Notes: generated by a model not told the origin, from the sequence alone. 64,000 bases of DNA from an uncultured Opitutia bacterium (GCA_903881475.1 CAIRTK010000040.1:1-64000), one strand, 5' to 3'; numbered from the stretch's first letter, positions 8,774-18,990 are shown. Numbers and translations are program-made.

Positions 8774-9883
8774 ATGCGCATCGGGCCGCACGAGCTGTCG
8801 TCGAACCTGTTCCTCTCGCCGCTCGCGGGCTACACGAACCTGCCCATGCGCGAAACGTTGCGCGAACTGGGCGGCCTCGGCTGGGCCACGACCGATCTCG
8901 TCAACGCCCGCTCGCTCCTCGAGCGCAATCCCACCGCGCTCAAGCTCGCCGCCACGTCGGCCGCCGACCGGCCCCTGGCCATCCAGCTGTTCGGCAGCGT
9001 GCCGGAGGAAATGCGCGACGCCGCCGTGATGTGCCAGGAACTCGGCGTGGAATCCGTCGACATCAACATGGGCTGTCCCGTGCGCAAGGTGGTCAGCATC
9101 GGCGGCGGTTCCGCCATGATGACCGAGCTCGGCAAGACCGCCGCCCTCGTGCGCGGGATGATCGGGGCCGTGAAAATCCCCGTCACCGCCAAGATGCGGC
9201 TCGGCTGGGATGACGACAACCTCACCGCGCCCGACCTCGCGCGCGTTCTCGAGGATGCCGGGGTCGCCGCGATCTTCGTGCACGGCCGCACTCGCGCTCA
9301 GGGCTTCAGCGGCACCGTCAATCTCGCGGGTATCCGGCGCGTCGTCGAAGCCGTCCGGAAAATCCCGGTCATCGGCAATGGCGACGTCACCACGCCCGGG
9401 GCGGCGAAGCACATGCTGGATGAAACGGGCTGTGCCGGCGTCAGCATCGGCCGCGGCGCGTTTTATGACCCGTGGATTTTCCGCCGGACCGACCACTACC
9501 TGCGCACCGGCGAGCTCACGCCCGAACCCGGTTTCCCGGAGCGGATGCGCGTCCTGCGGCTGCATTTCGAGCGTTACGTGGCGTTTTATGGCGAGGCGCA
9601 CGGCGCGAGGCTCTTTCGCAAGGTCGCGCCGTGGTATGCCAAGCGCTTCGGCCCGGCCAAGGGCTTCAATCGCCGCATCATCACCATCACTTCCTGCGCC
9701 GACTTTGAGGCCGCGGTCGCCGAATACCTCGCGTGGCGCGCGCCGTTTTGCGACGAACAGGGCGAGCTGCTGCCCAAATACCAGCCGGCCCCGATGGTCG
9801 CCTCCTTCATGGCCGGGGACGACGAAGGGGCGGCGGGGCGGGCGGCCATTCCCGTGCCCAAGGGCCCGGTGGAAGTCTGGTAG
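8774..9883 (+). CDS. dus: tRNA-dihydrouridine synthase
   Basis: A 369-residue flavoenzyme that reduces uridines in the D-loop of tRNA. The TIM-barrel start SPLAGYTNLPMR, the conserved NMGCPVRKV with catalytic Cys101, the TAKMRLGWDD block, HGRT and the FMN-phosphate segment IGNGDV with IGRGAFYDPWIF are all visible. It is a little longer than typical DusB because of a C-terminal extension rich in Pro and Gly. It begins three bases after the DUF1648 gene and is probably co-transcribed with it. The DusA/B/C subtype is not certain; DusB-like is most likely. Confidence 0.92.
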   Translation: MRIGPHELSSNLFLSPLAGYTNLPMRETLRELGGLGWATTDLVNARSLLERNPTALKLAATSAADRPLAIQLFGSVPEEMRDAAVMCQELGVESVDINMGCPVRKVVSIGGGSAMMTELGKTAALVRGMIGAVKIPVTAKMRLGWDDDNLTAPDLARVLEDAGVAAIFVHGRTRAQGFSGTVNLAGIRRVVEAVRKIPVIGNGDVTTPGAAKHMLDETGCAGVSIGRGAFYDPWIFRRTDHYLRTGELTPEPGFPERMRVLRLHFERYVAFYGEAHGARLFRKVAPWYAKRFGPAKGFNRRIITITSCADFEAAVAEYLAWRAPFCDEQGELLPKYQPAPMVASFMAGDDEGAAGRAAIPVPKGPVEVW

Positions 9884-9933
9884 CCCGATTGGCCCGTCTT
9901 GCGCCCCGGGCCCGCGTGCCCGAGTCTCCCGGC

Positions 9934-10611
9934 ATGTCCACCGTCAGTCATTTCTGGGAACTCATCCTCGGCACACTCGTCGCCCTGCTGCCGCTGATCA
10001 ACCCGCTCACGGCCGCCCCCACATTTCTCGCCATCACCGAGGGCGACAGCCGCGAACGCCGCCTGCAGCAGCTCCGCATGGCCTGCATCTACATGGTCGT
10101 CATCCTGGTCAGCTTCCTGATCGGGGGAACCTTCATCATGGGATTTTTCGGGCTTTCCATCCCCGGCCTGCGCATCGCGGGCGGGCTGCTCGTGGCCGGG
10201 ATCGGCTCCGGGATGCTGGTGGGGCCGGCGCGTGAGGCCGGCGACAGCCGGGCGCACCAGGAGGCCCGTGCCAAGCGCGACGTGTCGTTCTCGCCCCTCG
10301 CAATGCCCATGCTCAGCGGCCCCGGCTCCATCGCCGTGACGATCGGCTTCACCTCACTGGCCACCCAGTGGACCGACTACATCGCGATCATCATCGGCAT
10401 CGTGACCGTCGCGATCATCACCTATGTCACGTTGCGGCTGTCCGAACGCGTGGTGCGCATGATCGGGGTCAACGGCATGAACGCGCTCACCAAGGTCATG
10501 GGGTTTCTCATCCTCTGCATCGGCATCCAGTTTGTCGTGAATGGCATCCTCAACATCGCGACCGACCCCGTGCTCATCCGCGGGATCCGCGACGCCGTCC
10601 TGTCCCACTAG
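9934..10611 (+). CDS. MarC-family integral membrane protein
   Basis: A 225-residue protein with six predicted membrane segments and the MarC-family opening LLPLINPLTAAPTFLAIT. FMPML-like SGPGSIAVTIG and the C-terminal GIQFVVNGI also fit. MarC proteins were named for an antibiotic-resistance locus but their transport role is unresolved. The ATG at 9934 is preferred: upstream in-frame sequence is Arg/Gly-rich and has no family similarity. A T7 run follows the stop at about 10622 but no clear stem precedes it. Confidence 0.88.
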   Translation: MSTVSHFWELILGTLVALLPLINPLTAAPTFLAITEGDSRERRLQQLRMACIYMVVILVSFLIGGTFIMGFFGLSIPGLRIAGGLLVAGIGSGMLVGPAREAGDSRAHQEARAKRDVSFSPLAMPMLSGPGSIAVTIGFTSLATQWTDYIAIIIGIVTVAIITYVTLRLSERVVRMIGVNGMNALTKVMGFLILCIGIQFVVNGILNIATDPVLIRGIRDAVLSH

Positions 10612-10685
10612 GCTGCGCCGGATTTTTTTGCCTCGGGACTGGACCCCGCCGGGCGCGGCGTGCTCTAGTCCGTTGCATCCCGCCC

Positions 10686-13115
10686 ATGCCCCGCCCTGCC
10701 GCTGCCCGTCCTGCGCCCGCCCGCCGCGAAGACCGGATTTTTGCCCGTTCCCAATGGATCTGGCCCTACGACCACCGCTGGGATTTGCACAACGCCTATG
10801 TGCTCTTCCGGCGTGATTTCACGCTGGTACGCGTGCCACGCCGCGCCCCGCTTTTCATCACGGCCGACCAGTCCTATCATCTTTACGTCAACGGCGCCTT
10901 CGTCGGCCGCGGCCCGGCGCGAGGATTTCAATCCCACTGGCCGTATGACGAGCTCGACCTCGCCCGCTGGCTGGTGCCCGGCCGCAACGTGATCGCGGTG
11001 CGCGCGTACAATCCCGGCGAGAGCAATTTCCAATATCTCAGCCAGGGCTACGCCGGCCTGCTGGTCGCGGCGCAGTGGGGCGCCGTCCAGCTGCAATCCG
11101 ACCTGAGCTGGAAATGCCTCCCGCAGCCCGGGGTCCGGCGCGACACCATCCGCGCCAGCACGCAGCTGTTCGCGCAGGAACATTTCGACGCGCGGCCGGG
11201 CCCGCTCGATTGGATGAATTCGGATTTCGACGACCAGGCCTGGGCGGCCCCCCGCGGCCAGGCCATTGGCATCGGTCCGTGGCTGGCGCTCGAGCCTCGG
11301 GGCATTCCGCAAATGTTCGAGGAAGCCTCGCGGCCCGGCCGCGTCATCGGCACAGCGGAAGGCGTGTGCGGCGCGGGCTGGGAAGACGCACGCAATCTTT
11401 ATACCCTGCGCCAAGGCGAAGATCACACCCATGTGCCGGCGGCGTTTGACGCGGCTTCCTTCGATGTCCCGGCTACCGGACCGGGTCGCTTTCGCAGCTA
11501 CCTCATCGATCTCGGCAAGCCCGTCGTCGGCAGTTTTTCCCTGCAGGTAGGCGGGGCGCGGGGCGGTGAAATCATCGACCTGGTTTACACCGAGGTCATT
11601 GCCGCGGATAAATTGAAGCCTGAGCTGCGCTTCCCCGATGGCAGCAGCGTCTCGTTCAGCAGCCGCCTAATCTGCCGCGCCGGCCGTACGGAGCACATGT
11701 TCTATCATCCATATGGGTTCCGGTATGTGATGTTCGTCGTGCGCAACTCGGCCACGCCGCTCACCCTCTCGCCCTGCCTGCGGCGCACCGGTTACCCGGT
11801 GGAACGGCGCGGAAGTTTCCAAAGTTCCGATCATGTGCTCGAGCAGATTTGGGAAACCTGCGCGTGGTCACAGCAGAACTGCATGATGGATGCCTACGTT
11901 GACACGCCGTGGCGCGAGCAGGCCCAGTGGTGGGGCGACGCGCGGGTGCAGGCGTGGAACACCTTTCACCTAAGCGGGGATGCCCGGCTGTTCCGGCGCG
12001 GCATTTATCAGATCGGCGGGCAGACCACGCCGGACGGCCTTACCTTCGGTCACGCTCCGACCATGGCCTATAACTGCGTGATCCCGGATTTTACGCTCAT
12101 CTGGATCGTGACCCAGTGGGACTACTATTGGCAGACGGGCGATCTCCAGCCGTTCCGGGACCAACGCGCCGTGGTGGAAGGGGCGCTCGCTTATTTCGCG
12201 GCTCACACCGGCAAGGATGGCCTGGTCCACTACGATCCCCGCTACTGGCTGTTCCTCGATTGGACGGACCTGCCGCGCGGCGGTGCCTCGGCCATCTACA
12301 ATCTGTGGCTGGTAATCACGCTGGAAAAACTCGGCGCGCTGCACCGTCTCACGCGCGATGCGGTCGCAGCCGCCCGTTGCGAACGCTGGGCCCGGCGCCT
12401 GCGTGCCAGGCTGCGCGTGTTGGTCAATGCCCGCGGCCTGATGCGCGACGGCTACGACGCCAAGGGGAAATTGCTTTCCAGCACCTCCCCGCACGCCCAA
12501 ACGCTCGCCCTCATGGCCGGGCTCGCGCCGGACTCGGCCCCGGCGATGGAACGCTTTCTCCTCGCTTACCTGCGGGACGAATCGAAACACACGGCCAGGC
12601 CCAGCGCCTATTGGATCACCTATGTTTACTCGGTGCTCGCCAGCCGCGGCCATGGCTCCGAGGTCGTGGCCCACATCCGGACGCACTGGGAGCCCATGAT
12701 CGCCCAGGGCTCCACGTTCGAGTTGTTCCGGGATCACCCGGAGTTTCCGATCAGCCACTCCCACGCCTGGTCGGCCCATCCGCTGTTTCATTTCATGGAA
12801 ATCGTCGGCGGCATCCGGCAGGAGGCACCGGCGTGGAAGAAAATCGGCTTCGCCCCGACCTTCATCGGCGAGCACGGCGGCGCCACCGTGCCAACGCCGC
12901 AGGGTCCGGTCACCAGCGCCTGGCGGCGCGAGGGTTCGCGCGTGCGCGTTTCGCTCGCCCTGCCCCGCGGGGTCGCCGCCACCGTGCGGTTGCCCGGCCG
13001 TCCCGTCCTCCGGGTTGCCGGCCGGCACCAGTGGACCGTGGACGATATTTCCCCCCGGCTGACCCCGGGCCGTCTCAATAGAGGCGGCCCACGGTCGCGC
13101 CGCTCGCGTCCTTGA
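10686..13115 (+). CDS. Alpha-L-rhamnosidase-like glycoside hydrolase (GH78 type)
   Basis: About 809 residues. The N-terminal half has beta-sandwich domains, including a sugar-binding segment (ITADQSYHLYVNGAFVGRGP, residues ~58-77). The C-terminal (alpha/alpha)6 barrel contains DTPWREQAQWWGDARVQ (~residues 403-419), the block that carries catalytic acidic residues in alpha-L-rhamnosidases, and later SHSHAWSAHPL. It should release terminal rhamnose, or a related sugar, from plant or algal polysaccharides. No signal peptide is seen with this start. The start is the first ATG before recognisable homology. The 3' end overlaps the convergent gene at 13075 by 41 bases. Confidence 0.85.
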   Translation: MPRPAAARPAPARREDRIFARSQWIWPYDHRWDLHNAYVLFRRDFTLVRVPRRAPLFITADQSYHLYVNGAFVGRGPARGFQSHWPYDELDLARWLVPGRNVIAVRAYNPGESNFQYLSQGYAGLLVAAQWGAVQLQSDLSWKCLPQPGVRRDTIRASTQLFAQEHFDARPGPLDWMNSDFDDQAWAAPRGQAIGIGPWLALEPRGIPQMFEEASRPGRVIGTAEGVCGAGWEDARNLYTLRQGEDHTHVPAAFDAASFDVPATGPGRFRSYLIDLGKPVVGSFSLQVGGARGGEIIDLVYTEVIAADKLKPELRFPDGSSVSFSSRLICRAGRTEHMFYHPYGFRYVMFVVRNSATPLTLSPCLRRTGYPVERRGSFQSSDHVLEQIWETCAWSQQNCMMDAYVDTPWREQAQWWGDARVQAWNTFHLSGDARLFRRGIYQIGGQTTPDGLTFGHAPTMAYNCVIPDFTLIWIVTQWDYYWQTGDLQPFRDQRAVVEGALAYFAAHTGKDGLVHYDPRYWLFLDWTDLPRGGASAIYNLWLVITLEKLGALHRLTRDAVAAARCERWARRLRARLRVLVNARGLMRDGYDAKGKLLSSTSPHAQTLALMAGLAPDSAPAMERFLLAYLRDESKHTARPSAYWITYVYSVLASRGHGSEVVAHIRTHWEPMIAQGSTFELFRDHPEFPISHSHAWSAHPLFHFMEIVGGIRQEAPAWKKIGFAPTFIGEHGGATVPTPQGPVTSAWRREGSRVRVSLALPRGVAATVRLPGRPVLRVAGRHQWTVDDISPRLTPGRLNRGGPRSRRSRP

Positions 13116-13836
13116 ACACGATGTTCTTCGTCTTCGGGTCGATGCTGTCGAAGCGGATGCCAAGCGACGAATCGACCACCTCGCCCAGCCGGACCAGCCG
13201 GCCGTTGATGAACGCGCGGGGCGGTGTGCCCTGGAAGACGCCGCTGATCTTGGCATCGGCCACAAACGAACGGAACGCCGGGGTGGCCTCGGTCTCGGCC
13301 TCAACCGATTCCGTGGTGATGGTGACCCCGGGCGCGAGGTCGGTCGTCACCGCCGCCAGAGCGGGCTTGGAGTGGGGATGGACCGCGGGCGCCGGAGCCC
13401 GCTCGACCTGGTCATTCGCGGGGACGACAGCCTTGGGCGGGGGCGGCGGAGGCTCGATGAATTTGTAGTAGGCCAGGCTGATGATCGCCGCGGCCATGGC
13501 GATGCCGCCGGCCGCCACCATCAGGAGTTTCCAAATCCTTCTCTTGCGGGCCGACGCGGCAACCACGGAGGGCGGGAGCCGGCGCCCCGGTGCGCCGGCG
13601 GCGACGACCGGGAAAGGCGGGGGCGCCCCCGCGGGTTTTTCCGTTTCAACCGAAGGCGCCGCGGCCGCGGCCTCCACCGCCGCACCCGGCACCTTGATCT
13701 TGAGTTTGATTTTTCCTTCCTCGGCCGTGGGCGGTGCCGGCACCGGGGCTGTCGCCGGGGCAGCCGGCGGCGTCCCGGCATCGGGACGCTGGCGCGGCTT
13801 AAGGCGCAGGGACGGTGGCGGTGTTTCGTCACTCAT
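13075..13836 (-). CDS. Proline-rich single-pass membrane protein with a GspB-like C-terminus
   Basis: 253 residues. Residues 1-95 are a Pro/Ala-rich, probably disordered cytoplasmic region; residues ~100-125 form one membrane segment (LLMVAAGGIAMAAAIISLAY); a Pro-run linker follows. The C-terminal ~65 residues (ISGVFQGTPPRAFINGRLVR then LGEVVD) resemble the periplasmic domain of type II secretion GspB and similar pilus-assembly proteins, where an INGR...GE pattern recurs. This is a motif-level resemblance, not a firm assignment. It is convergent with the rhamnosidase gene, with 41 bases of overlap, and divergent from the lipoprotein gene at 13936. Confidence 0.7.
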   Translation of the reverse strand: MSDETPPPSLRLKPRQRPDAGTPPAAPATAPVPAPPTAEEGKIKLKIKVPGAAVEAAAAAPSVETEKPAGAPPPFPVVAAGAPGRRLPPSVVAASARKRRIWKLLMVAAGGIAMAAAIISLAYYKFIEPPPPPPKAVVPANDQVERAPAPAVHPHSKPALAAVTTDLAPGVTITTESVEAETEATPAFRSFVADAKISGVFQGTPPRAFINGRLVRLGEVVDSSLGIRFDSIDPKTKNIVFKDASGATVGRLY

Positions 13837-13935
13837 GTCAGGATGTTAAAAACGAAATTTACGTGCGGCGCGAAACCAAAAAATTCCCTCGCGGTCAATT
13901 CTCCCCGGCCTAACTTGTCACCCATCAGCCTCCTT

Positions 13936-14184
13936 ATGAAACGTTCGCTCCTCCTTTGCCTGGTTCTCTCCCCCCTGTTTTCGGCCGGCTGCTGGCACCG
14001 CAGCAAACAACCCAAGGAAAGTACCGCCGTGGCCACCGAAGTCGAGGAGGCCTTCAGGCAGCGCTGGGTCGAGAAGCGGGCGGGCGAACTGGTGGCGCGG
14101 GGGGTGGCGGCCGATCTCGCCCGCCAGCAGGCCATCGACGAATTTCGCGCCCGCTACAGCTACACCCGCGCCGCGGATAAATGA
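13936..14184 (+). CDS. Small lipoprotein
   Basis: 82 residues. A lipoprotein signal peptide ends in the lipobox LFSAGC with the acylated cysteine at position 19. The mature part is charged and helical (VEEAFRQRWVEKRAGELVA) and probably periplasmic. No family recognised. The start at 13936 has a purine-poor leader but is the only one giving a proper signal sequence. The stop overlaps the RarD start in an ATGA arrangement (14181-14184), indicating translational coupling with the transporter. Confidence 0.75.
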   Translation: MKRSLLLCLVLSPLFSAGCWHRSKQPKESTAVATEVEEAFRQRWVEKRAGELVARGVAADLARQQAIDEFRARYSYTRAADK

Positions 14185-15083
14185 GCGGTGAAGCCTCCCG
14201 GGTCGCCGGACGCGGGGCCTTGGCTGCGGCCGCCTGCTACCTGACGTGGGGGCTCTTCCCGATCTATTGGAAGCAGCTCGCCGACGTTGATGCCACGGAG
14301 CTGATTGCCCACCGGCATGTCTGGTCGCTGGGGTTTGTGCTGGTCCTGATGGCCGCGGGAGACGGGCTGGGCGGGCTGCGGTCCGCCCTGGGCTCCCGCC
14401 AGGCCCTGACCTGGCACGGTGCCAGCGGGATTTTGCTCACCCTCAACTGGCTGGCCTACGTCTGGGGAGTGAACCACGGGCGCGTGCTCGAGACGAGCCT
14501 CGGCTATTTCCTCGTCCCGCTGGTGAACGTCGCCCTGGGCCGGCTCGTGCTGCAGGAGCGGCTGAGGCCCGTCCAGTGGATCGCGATCGGCTGTGCGACC
14601 GCTGGCGTGGCCCTGCTGCTCCTGCGCGTCGGCCGGCTGCCATGGATCTCACTCACCCTGGCGGTCACCTTTGGCGTCTACGGGCTGTTGCGGAAAAAAT
14701 CGCCGCTTGGTCCGCTCACGGGTCTCAGCCTGGAAACCCTGCTGCTGTTTCCCTTCGCCCTCGGATTTCTGGTCTGGCGGCAGTCCACCGGGGCGGGAGC
14801 ACTCGGACGCGTGAGTTTCCTGGAGCATGGATTGCTCGTGAGTGCCGGCGTGGTCACGGCGGTGCCGTTGCTGCTCTTCGCCTATGGCGCCCGGCGCATC
14901 CGGCTCTCGACGCTCGGCCTGCTGCAATACATCGCGCCCACCGTGCAATTCATGCTCGGGCTCTGGCTCTACCACGAGCCGCTGTCCCGCGGGCAGGCGG
15001 CCGCGTTCGCCTTCATCTGGTGCGGGCTCGTGCTTTACACGGCCGACAACCTCTGGGCCCAGCCGCGGGTCACTCGCGCTTGA
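14181..15083 (+). CDS. rarD: RarD-type EamA-family transporter
   Basis: A 300-residue inner-membrane protein of the drug/metabolite transporter superfamily with about ten membrane segments in two EamA halves. The opening CYLTWGLFPIYWKQL, the SLGYFLVPLVNVALGR segment and the QYIAPTVQFMLG block are typical of the RarD subgroup. RarD substrates are not established. It is coupled to the upstream lipoprotein by an ATGA overlap and overlaps the convergent FKBP gene by 14 bases. Confidence 0.88.
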   Translation: MSGEASRVAGRGALAAAACYLTWGLFPIYWKQLADVDATELIAHRHVWSLGFVLVLMAAGDGLGGLRSALGSRQALTWHGASGILLTLNWLAYVWGVNHGRVLETSLGYFLVPLVNVALGRLVLQERLRPVQWIAIGCATAGVALLLLRVGRLPWISLTLAVTFGVYGLLRKKSPLGPLTGLSLETLLLFPFALGFLVWRQSTGAGALGRVSFLEHGLLVSAGVVTAVPLLLFAYGARRIRLSTLGLLQYIAPTVQFMLGLWLYHEPLSRGQAAAFAFIWCGLVLYTADNLWAQPRVTRA

Positions 15084-15540
15084 TCTCGACCAGCTCCATC
15101 TCGAACACGAGGGTCGCATCGCGCGGAATGCGCGGCGGCATGCCCCGCGTGCCATAGCCCATCTCCGGCGGAACAATGACCAGGCGGCGCTCCCCCTTTT
15201 TCATGCGTTCGAGAATGTCGTCCCAAGCCTGGATGACCACGTCCCGGCCCAGCCGGAACGTGAACGGCCGCGAAGGATTGGAGATTTTGTCGAAGATCCG
15301 GCCGTCGAGCAGGGTGCCCACGTACACCACCGACACCATGTCGCCCGGCTGGGCAACATCCCCCTGCCCTTCGCGCTCAACAATGTAGCGGATGCCGGTG
15401 TTCGTCTTCTTCGCGTTGGGCCAGGTCTTCTCGACAATTTCGAGGTCGTCCGATGGCAGTTTTTCCCGCTGGGCCCGCAGGGCGGGCGCAGCCAAAAGGA
15501 CGAGCAGGAGGAGGCTGGTGCGGCAAAGGGCGGAGACCAT
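15070..15540 (-). CDS. FKBP-type peptidyl-prolyl cis-trans isomerase, exported
   Basis: 156 residues. Residues 1-23 form a signal peptide ending near LRA-Q, so the enzyme is probably periplasmic. The FKBP domain (residues ~60-155) shows VSVVYVGTLLDGRIFD, the VIQAWDDILERMKKGE block and the IPPEMGYG-like IVPPEMGYGTRGMPPRIPRD segment. It should catalyse proline isomerisation during folding of exported proteins. It is the last gene of a minus-strand run after RhlE and the uracil-DNA glycosylase (25-base gap). Its stop lies inside the 3' end of rarD. Confidence 0.92.
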   Translation of the reverse strand: MVSALCRTSLLLLVLLAAPALRAQREKLPSDDLEIVEKTWPNAKKTNTGIRYIVEREGQGDVAQPGDMVSVVYVGTLLDGRIFDKISNPSRPFTFRLGRDVVIQAWDDILERMKKGERRLVIVPPEMGYGTRGMPPRIPRDATLVFEMELVEIKRE

Positions 15541-15564
15541 GGCGGGAGTTTTACTTAACGAAGA

Positions 15565-16185
15565 TCAGGCCGATGACACGGACTTTTTTATCGCCTCATG
15601 CGCCGCGACCCGCGCCAGGGCTTCGCGCAGCAGCGTCCGGCCCGGCTCCATCCGGTGCCAGGGCGACGCCCCCGAGGGATGCGGCAGTGGAATGCAGTCG
15701 GCCGCATGCCCGCGGTAATCGATGCGAAACGACCGCCCGATCGTCTCCACCAGCGGGCGCTCCCCAAGAAATTGCGAAATGGCCAGCTTGCCCACCGGCA
15801 GCACCAGCAGCGGGCGGAGCAGCGCAAACTCCCGCTCGAGCCAGGCGGAGCAGTTGGTGATTTCATCCGGGGCCGGCACGCGATCGCCACCCTCGGGACG
15901 CTTGCCGGGAAAGCAGCGGCAGACCGCGGCGAAGTAGATGCGGTCGCGCACCTCGTCCTCCGTCCAGCCGGGCGCCTCGGCGAACCACTTGAAGAGCGTC
16001 CGGCCCGCCGTCCACGCGAACGGCCGGCCGAGCTTGGGCTCTTTGTCGCCCGGGGCCTGTCCGACCAGCAGCACGCGGCTGGCCGTGGGCCGGCCGACCA
16101 CGGCGGGCCGGTGCATGCGCGGACAGCGCTCACAGGCGCGAAGCGCTGCGAGATGCTGTTCAACCGCGGCGACCGGAAGGATCAT
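15565..16185 (-). CDS. Uracil-DNA glycosylase superfamily protein (family-4-like)
   Basis: A 206-residue DNA-repair enzyme of the UDG superfamily. Motif 1 is VLLVGQAPGDKEPKLGRPF, followed by AGRTLFKWF, and the C-terminal motif LPHPSGASPWH supplies the leucine-loop histidine. Cysteines in RACERCPR, in AAVCRCFP and in TNCSAW are placed like the four iron-sulfur ligands of family 4 enzymes. The water-activating residue in motif 1 (QAPGDKEP) differs from the classical GEAPG-E pattern, so substrate range may differ. It lies 48 bases downstream of rhlE on the same strand. Confidence 0.87.
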   Translation of the reverse strand: MILPVAAVEQHLAALRACERCPRMHRPAVVGRPTASRVLLVGQAPGDKEPKLGRPFAWTAGRTLFKWFAEAPGWTEDEVRDRIYFAAVCRCFPGKRPEGGDRVPAPDEITNCSAWLEREFALLRPLLVLPVGKLAISQFLGERPLVETIGRSFRIDYRGHAADCIPLPHPSGASPWHRMEPGRTLLREALARVAAHEAIKKSVSSA

Positions 16186-16233
16186 TCGCGCCGATGCTGG
16201 TGGCCACCCGCACCGGCGCGCAAGCCGAAGCGG

Positions 16234-17469
<1,236 letters not shown>

Positions 17470-17509
17470 GGGACACAGGGCCGCATCAGGGCGGCGGAAG
17501 GATACTGCA

Positions 17510-17548
17510 AAAAAGAAAAGGGACGGAGCCCCAAAGGAGCTCCGTCCC
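17510..17548 (-). terminator. Intrinsic terminator of the RRM-protein gene
   Basis: On the minus strand a 12-base stem GGGACGGAGCTC...GGGGCTCCGTCCC with a short loop is followed by TTTTCTTTTTTG. It begins about 30 bases after the stop at 17578. This is a canonical rho-independent terminator separating the RRM gene from rhlE. Confidence 0.9.
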
Positions 17549-17577
17549 TCGAAAATCAGTTCGTTAGAACAGATCGA

Positions 17578-17967
17578 TTAGTAGCGGCGCTCGCCACGGT
17601 CGCGATCGCCACCACGGCCACCGCCACCGCCACCGCCGCCGAAACCGCCACGGCCGCCACCGCCGCCACCGCCGAAGCCACGGCCGCCACCGCCGAAGCC
17701 GCCACCCGGGCGCTCTTCCTTGGGACGGGCCTCATTGACGGTCAGCTGACGGCCGCCGAGATCGGTGCCGTTCATCTTTTCCGTCGCGGCCTTGGCCTCT
17801 TCAGCCGTGCCCATGGTGACGAACGCGAAACCGCGGGGGCGGCCGGTCATCTTGTCCATGGCGACGTAGAGGTCGGTCACGGAGCCGAACTGGCCGAAAG
17901 CGGCGCGGAGTTCGTCTTCGGTGGTCTTGAACGACAGGTTGCCGACGTATAGTTTGGAATTACTCAT
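17578..17967 (-). CDS. RRM-domain RNA-binding protein with Gly-rich tail
   Basis: 129 residues. An RNA-recognition motif fills residues 1-80 with RNP2 LYVGNL (6-11) and RNP1 RGFAFVTM (44-51). Residues 88-129 are a low-complexity tail of Gly runs with Arg and Phe. This is the layout of cyanobacterial and Bacteroidetes Rbp proteins, which act as cold-inducible or mRNA-localising RNA-binding proteins. A 200-base untranslated region lies upstream and a strong terminator downstream, so it is likely monocistronic. Its neighbour is the RhlE helicase. Confidence 0.93.
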   Translation of the reverse strand: MSNSKLYVGNLSFKTTEDELRAAFGQFGSVTDLYVAMDKMTGRPRGFAFVTMGTAEEAKAATEKMNGTDLGGRQLTVNEARPKEERPGGGFGGGGRGFGGGGGGGRGGFGGGGGGGGRGGDRDRGERRY

Positions 17968-18167
17968 GTGATGTCTCGAAGATCCTACCGTCTGCTGCCA
18001 GTTCCGTTCCCACCGTGGGTTTCGAAATCATCACTTAAGCCAAACGCTCAGCCAACGACTCACCAGATGCTGTCATCTAACGTTTTCTCTATCGATAAGC
18101 CGCTTAAAACACCCGGACCGGCGGAGAACGCAAGGCTAATCGCGGTGACTCGCACGGCACCAACCGG

Positions 18168-18581
18168 TTAGATGGAATACTTCGCGCGAACGTCCTCCGG
18201 CAGCAACGTGGCCCGGCCCGTTTGCAGCGTGACCAGCGTGTAATCACAGTGCCCGTCGCAGACCCGCTTGCCGGTCGGCAGCTTTTCGATCTGGAACGCC
18301 ACCCGGCAGCCGGTCTCGGTGAAATGCTCGATCCAAGTCCTCACCACCATGCGGTCGCCCCAGCCCAGCGGACGCTTGAAGTAAATCGTCGCCGAGGCCA
18401 TGAACCAGCCGAGTCCCCTGGCCGCAAAGGCCGGCATCGGCATCTGATAGCAGCGCTCCATCTGGTCAAAGCGCGCCGCCAACACATAGTCGAGATAGCG
18501 CGTGGAGTGAACGTGCTGATAAAGGTCGATGTCGTCCGGGCGGACCGCCAGCTCGGTCTCAAACTTGGAAAAAACGTTCAT
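18168..18581 (-). CDS. Hotdog-fold acyl-CoA thioesterase
   Basis: 137 residues with the 4-hydroxybenzoyl-CoA thioesterase-like motif DDIDLYQHVHSTRYLDYV at 16-33, where the aspartate and the following His/Asn-type block form the active site of this family. It should hydrolyse an acyl-CoA; the substrate is unknown. The ATG at 18581 is chosen because upstream in-frame residues are Arg/Ser-rich and overlap the S4 gene. It lies 19 bases downstream of the S4 gene on the same strand and probably belongs to that operon. Confidence 0.87.
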   Translation of the reverse strand: MNVFSKFETELAVRPDDIDLYQHVHSTRYLDYVLAARFDQMERCYQMPMPAFAARGLGWFMASATIYFKRPLGWGDRMVVRTWIEHFTETGCRVAFQIEKLPTGKRVCDGHCDYTLVTLQTGRATLLPEDVRAKYSI

Positions 18582-18600
18582 GACGGGGCGAGTCTGCCGC

Positions 18601-18990
18601 TTACTCAAACAGCCGGTCAACCTCCCGCCGTTCCCGCTTGGTCGGACGTCCGCTGCCCTTCTCCCGCGCCAGGACCTGCTGCATCCGCTGCTCGCGCACC
18701 TTCTCAAACTCCGCGGCCGGCGTCAGGTCGCTGCAGTACTGCGGCACCAGCTTCGCGCCGACCCGGGCCGGCGGTACCGCCACGACGCGCAGCGTGCGCA
18801 GGATCAGCCCCTGCCGCACGGTCACGGTTTCGCCCGCGTGCACTTCGCGCGCCGGCTTGGCCGGCAGCGTGTTGACCTCAACGCTGCCCGCCCGAATCGC
18901 CGCCGTCGACAAAGCCCGGGTCTTGAAGAGTCGCACGGCCCAGAGCCACTGGTCGAGCCGCGCGCAGCCGCGTGAGGGCTCAGTGTCCAA
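18601..18990 (-). CDS. S4-domain RNA-binding protein, Hsp15-like
   Basis: About 129 residues. An S4 domain near the N-terminus reads ARLDQWLWAVRLFKTRALS, matching the start of Hsp15/HslR, which rescues stalled 50S subunits carrying nascent chains. The basic C-terminus GSGRPTKRERREVDRLF also fits. No ATG or GTG precedes the domain closely. The nearest usable start is TTG at 18990, which overlaps the last 11 bases of the upstream DUF4412 gene, suggesting translational coupling. Farther in-frame ATGs (up to 19122) would add about 44 residues that lie opposite DUF4412 codons. The start is therefore uncertain. Confidence 0.78.
   Translation of the reverse strand: MDTEPSRGCARLDQWLWAVRLFKTRALSTAAIRAGSVEVNTLPAKPAREVHAGETVTVRQGLILRTLRVVAVPPARVGAKLVPQYCSDLTPAAEFEKVREQRMQQVLAREKGSGRPTKRERREVDRLFE

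Noticed and set aside
4460-9601. A 1713-codon open frame on the minus strand, opposite the PEP-CTERM, PatB, DUF1648 and Dus genes.
   Set aside because: It is an antisense shadow of codon-biased, GC-rich genes; it spans several well-supported genes and shows low-complexity Arg/Gly/Ala/Val composition without domain similarity.
10612-10685. An intrinsic terminator after the MarC gene, suggested by a T7 run.
   Set aside because: No stable stem precedes the T-run.
17968-18167. A riboswitch or tRNA in the 200-base gap upstream of the RRM gene.
   Set aside because: No recognisable aptamer or cloverleaf could be drawn; only unstructured sequence was seen.
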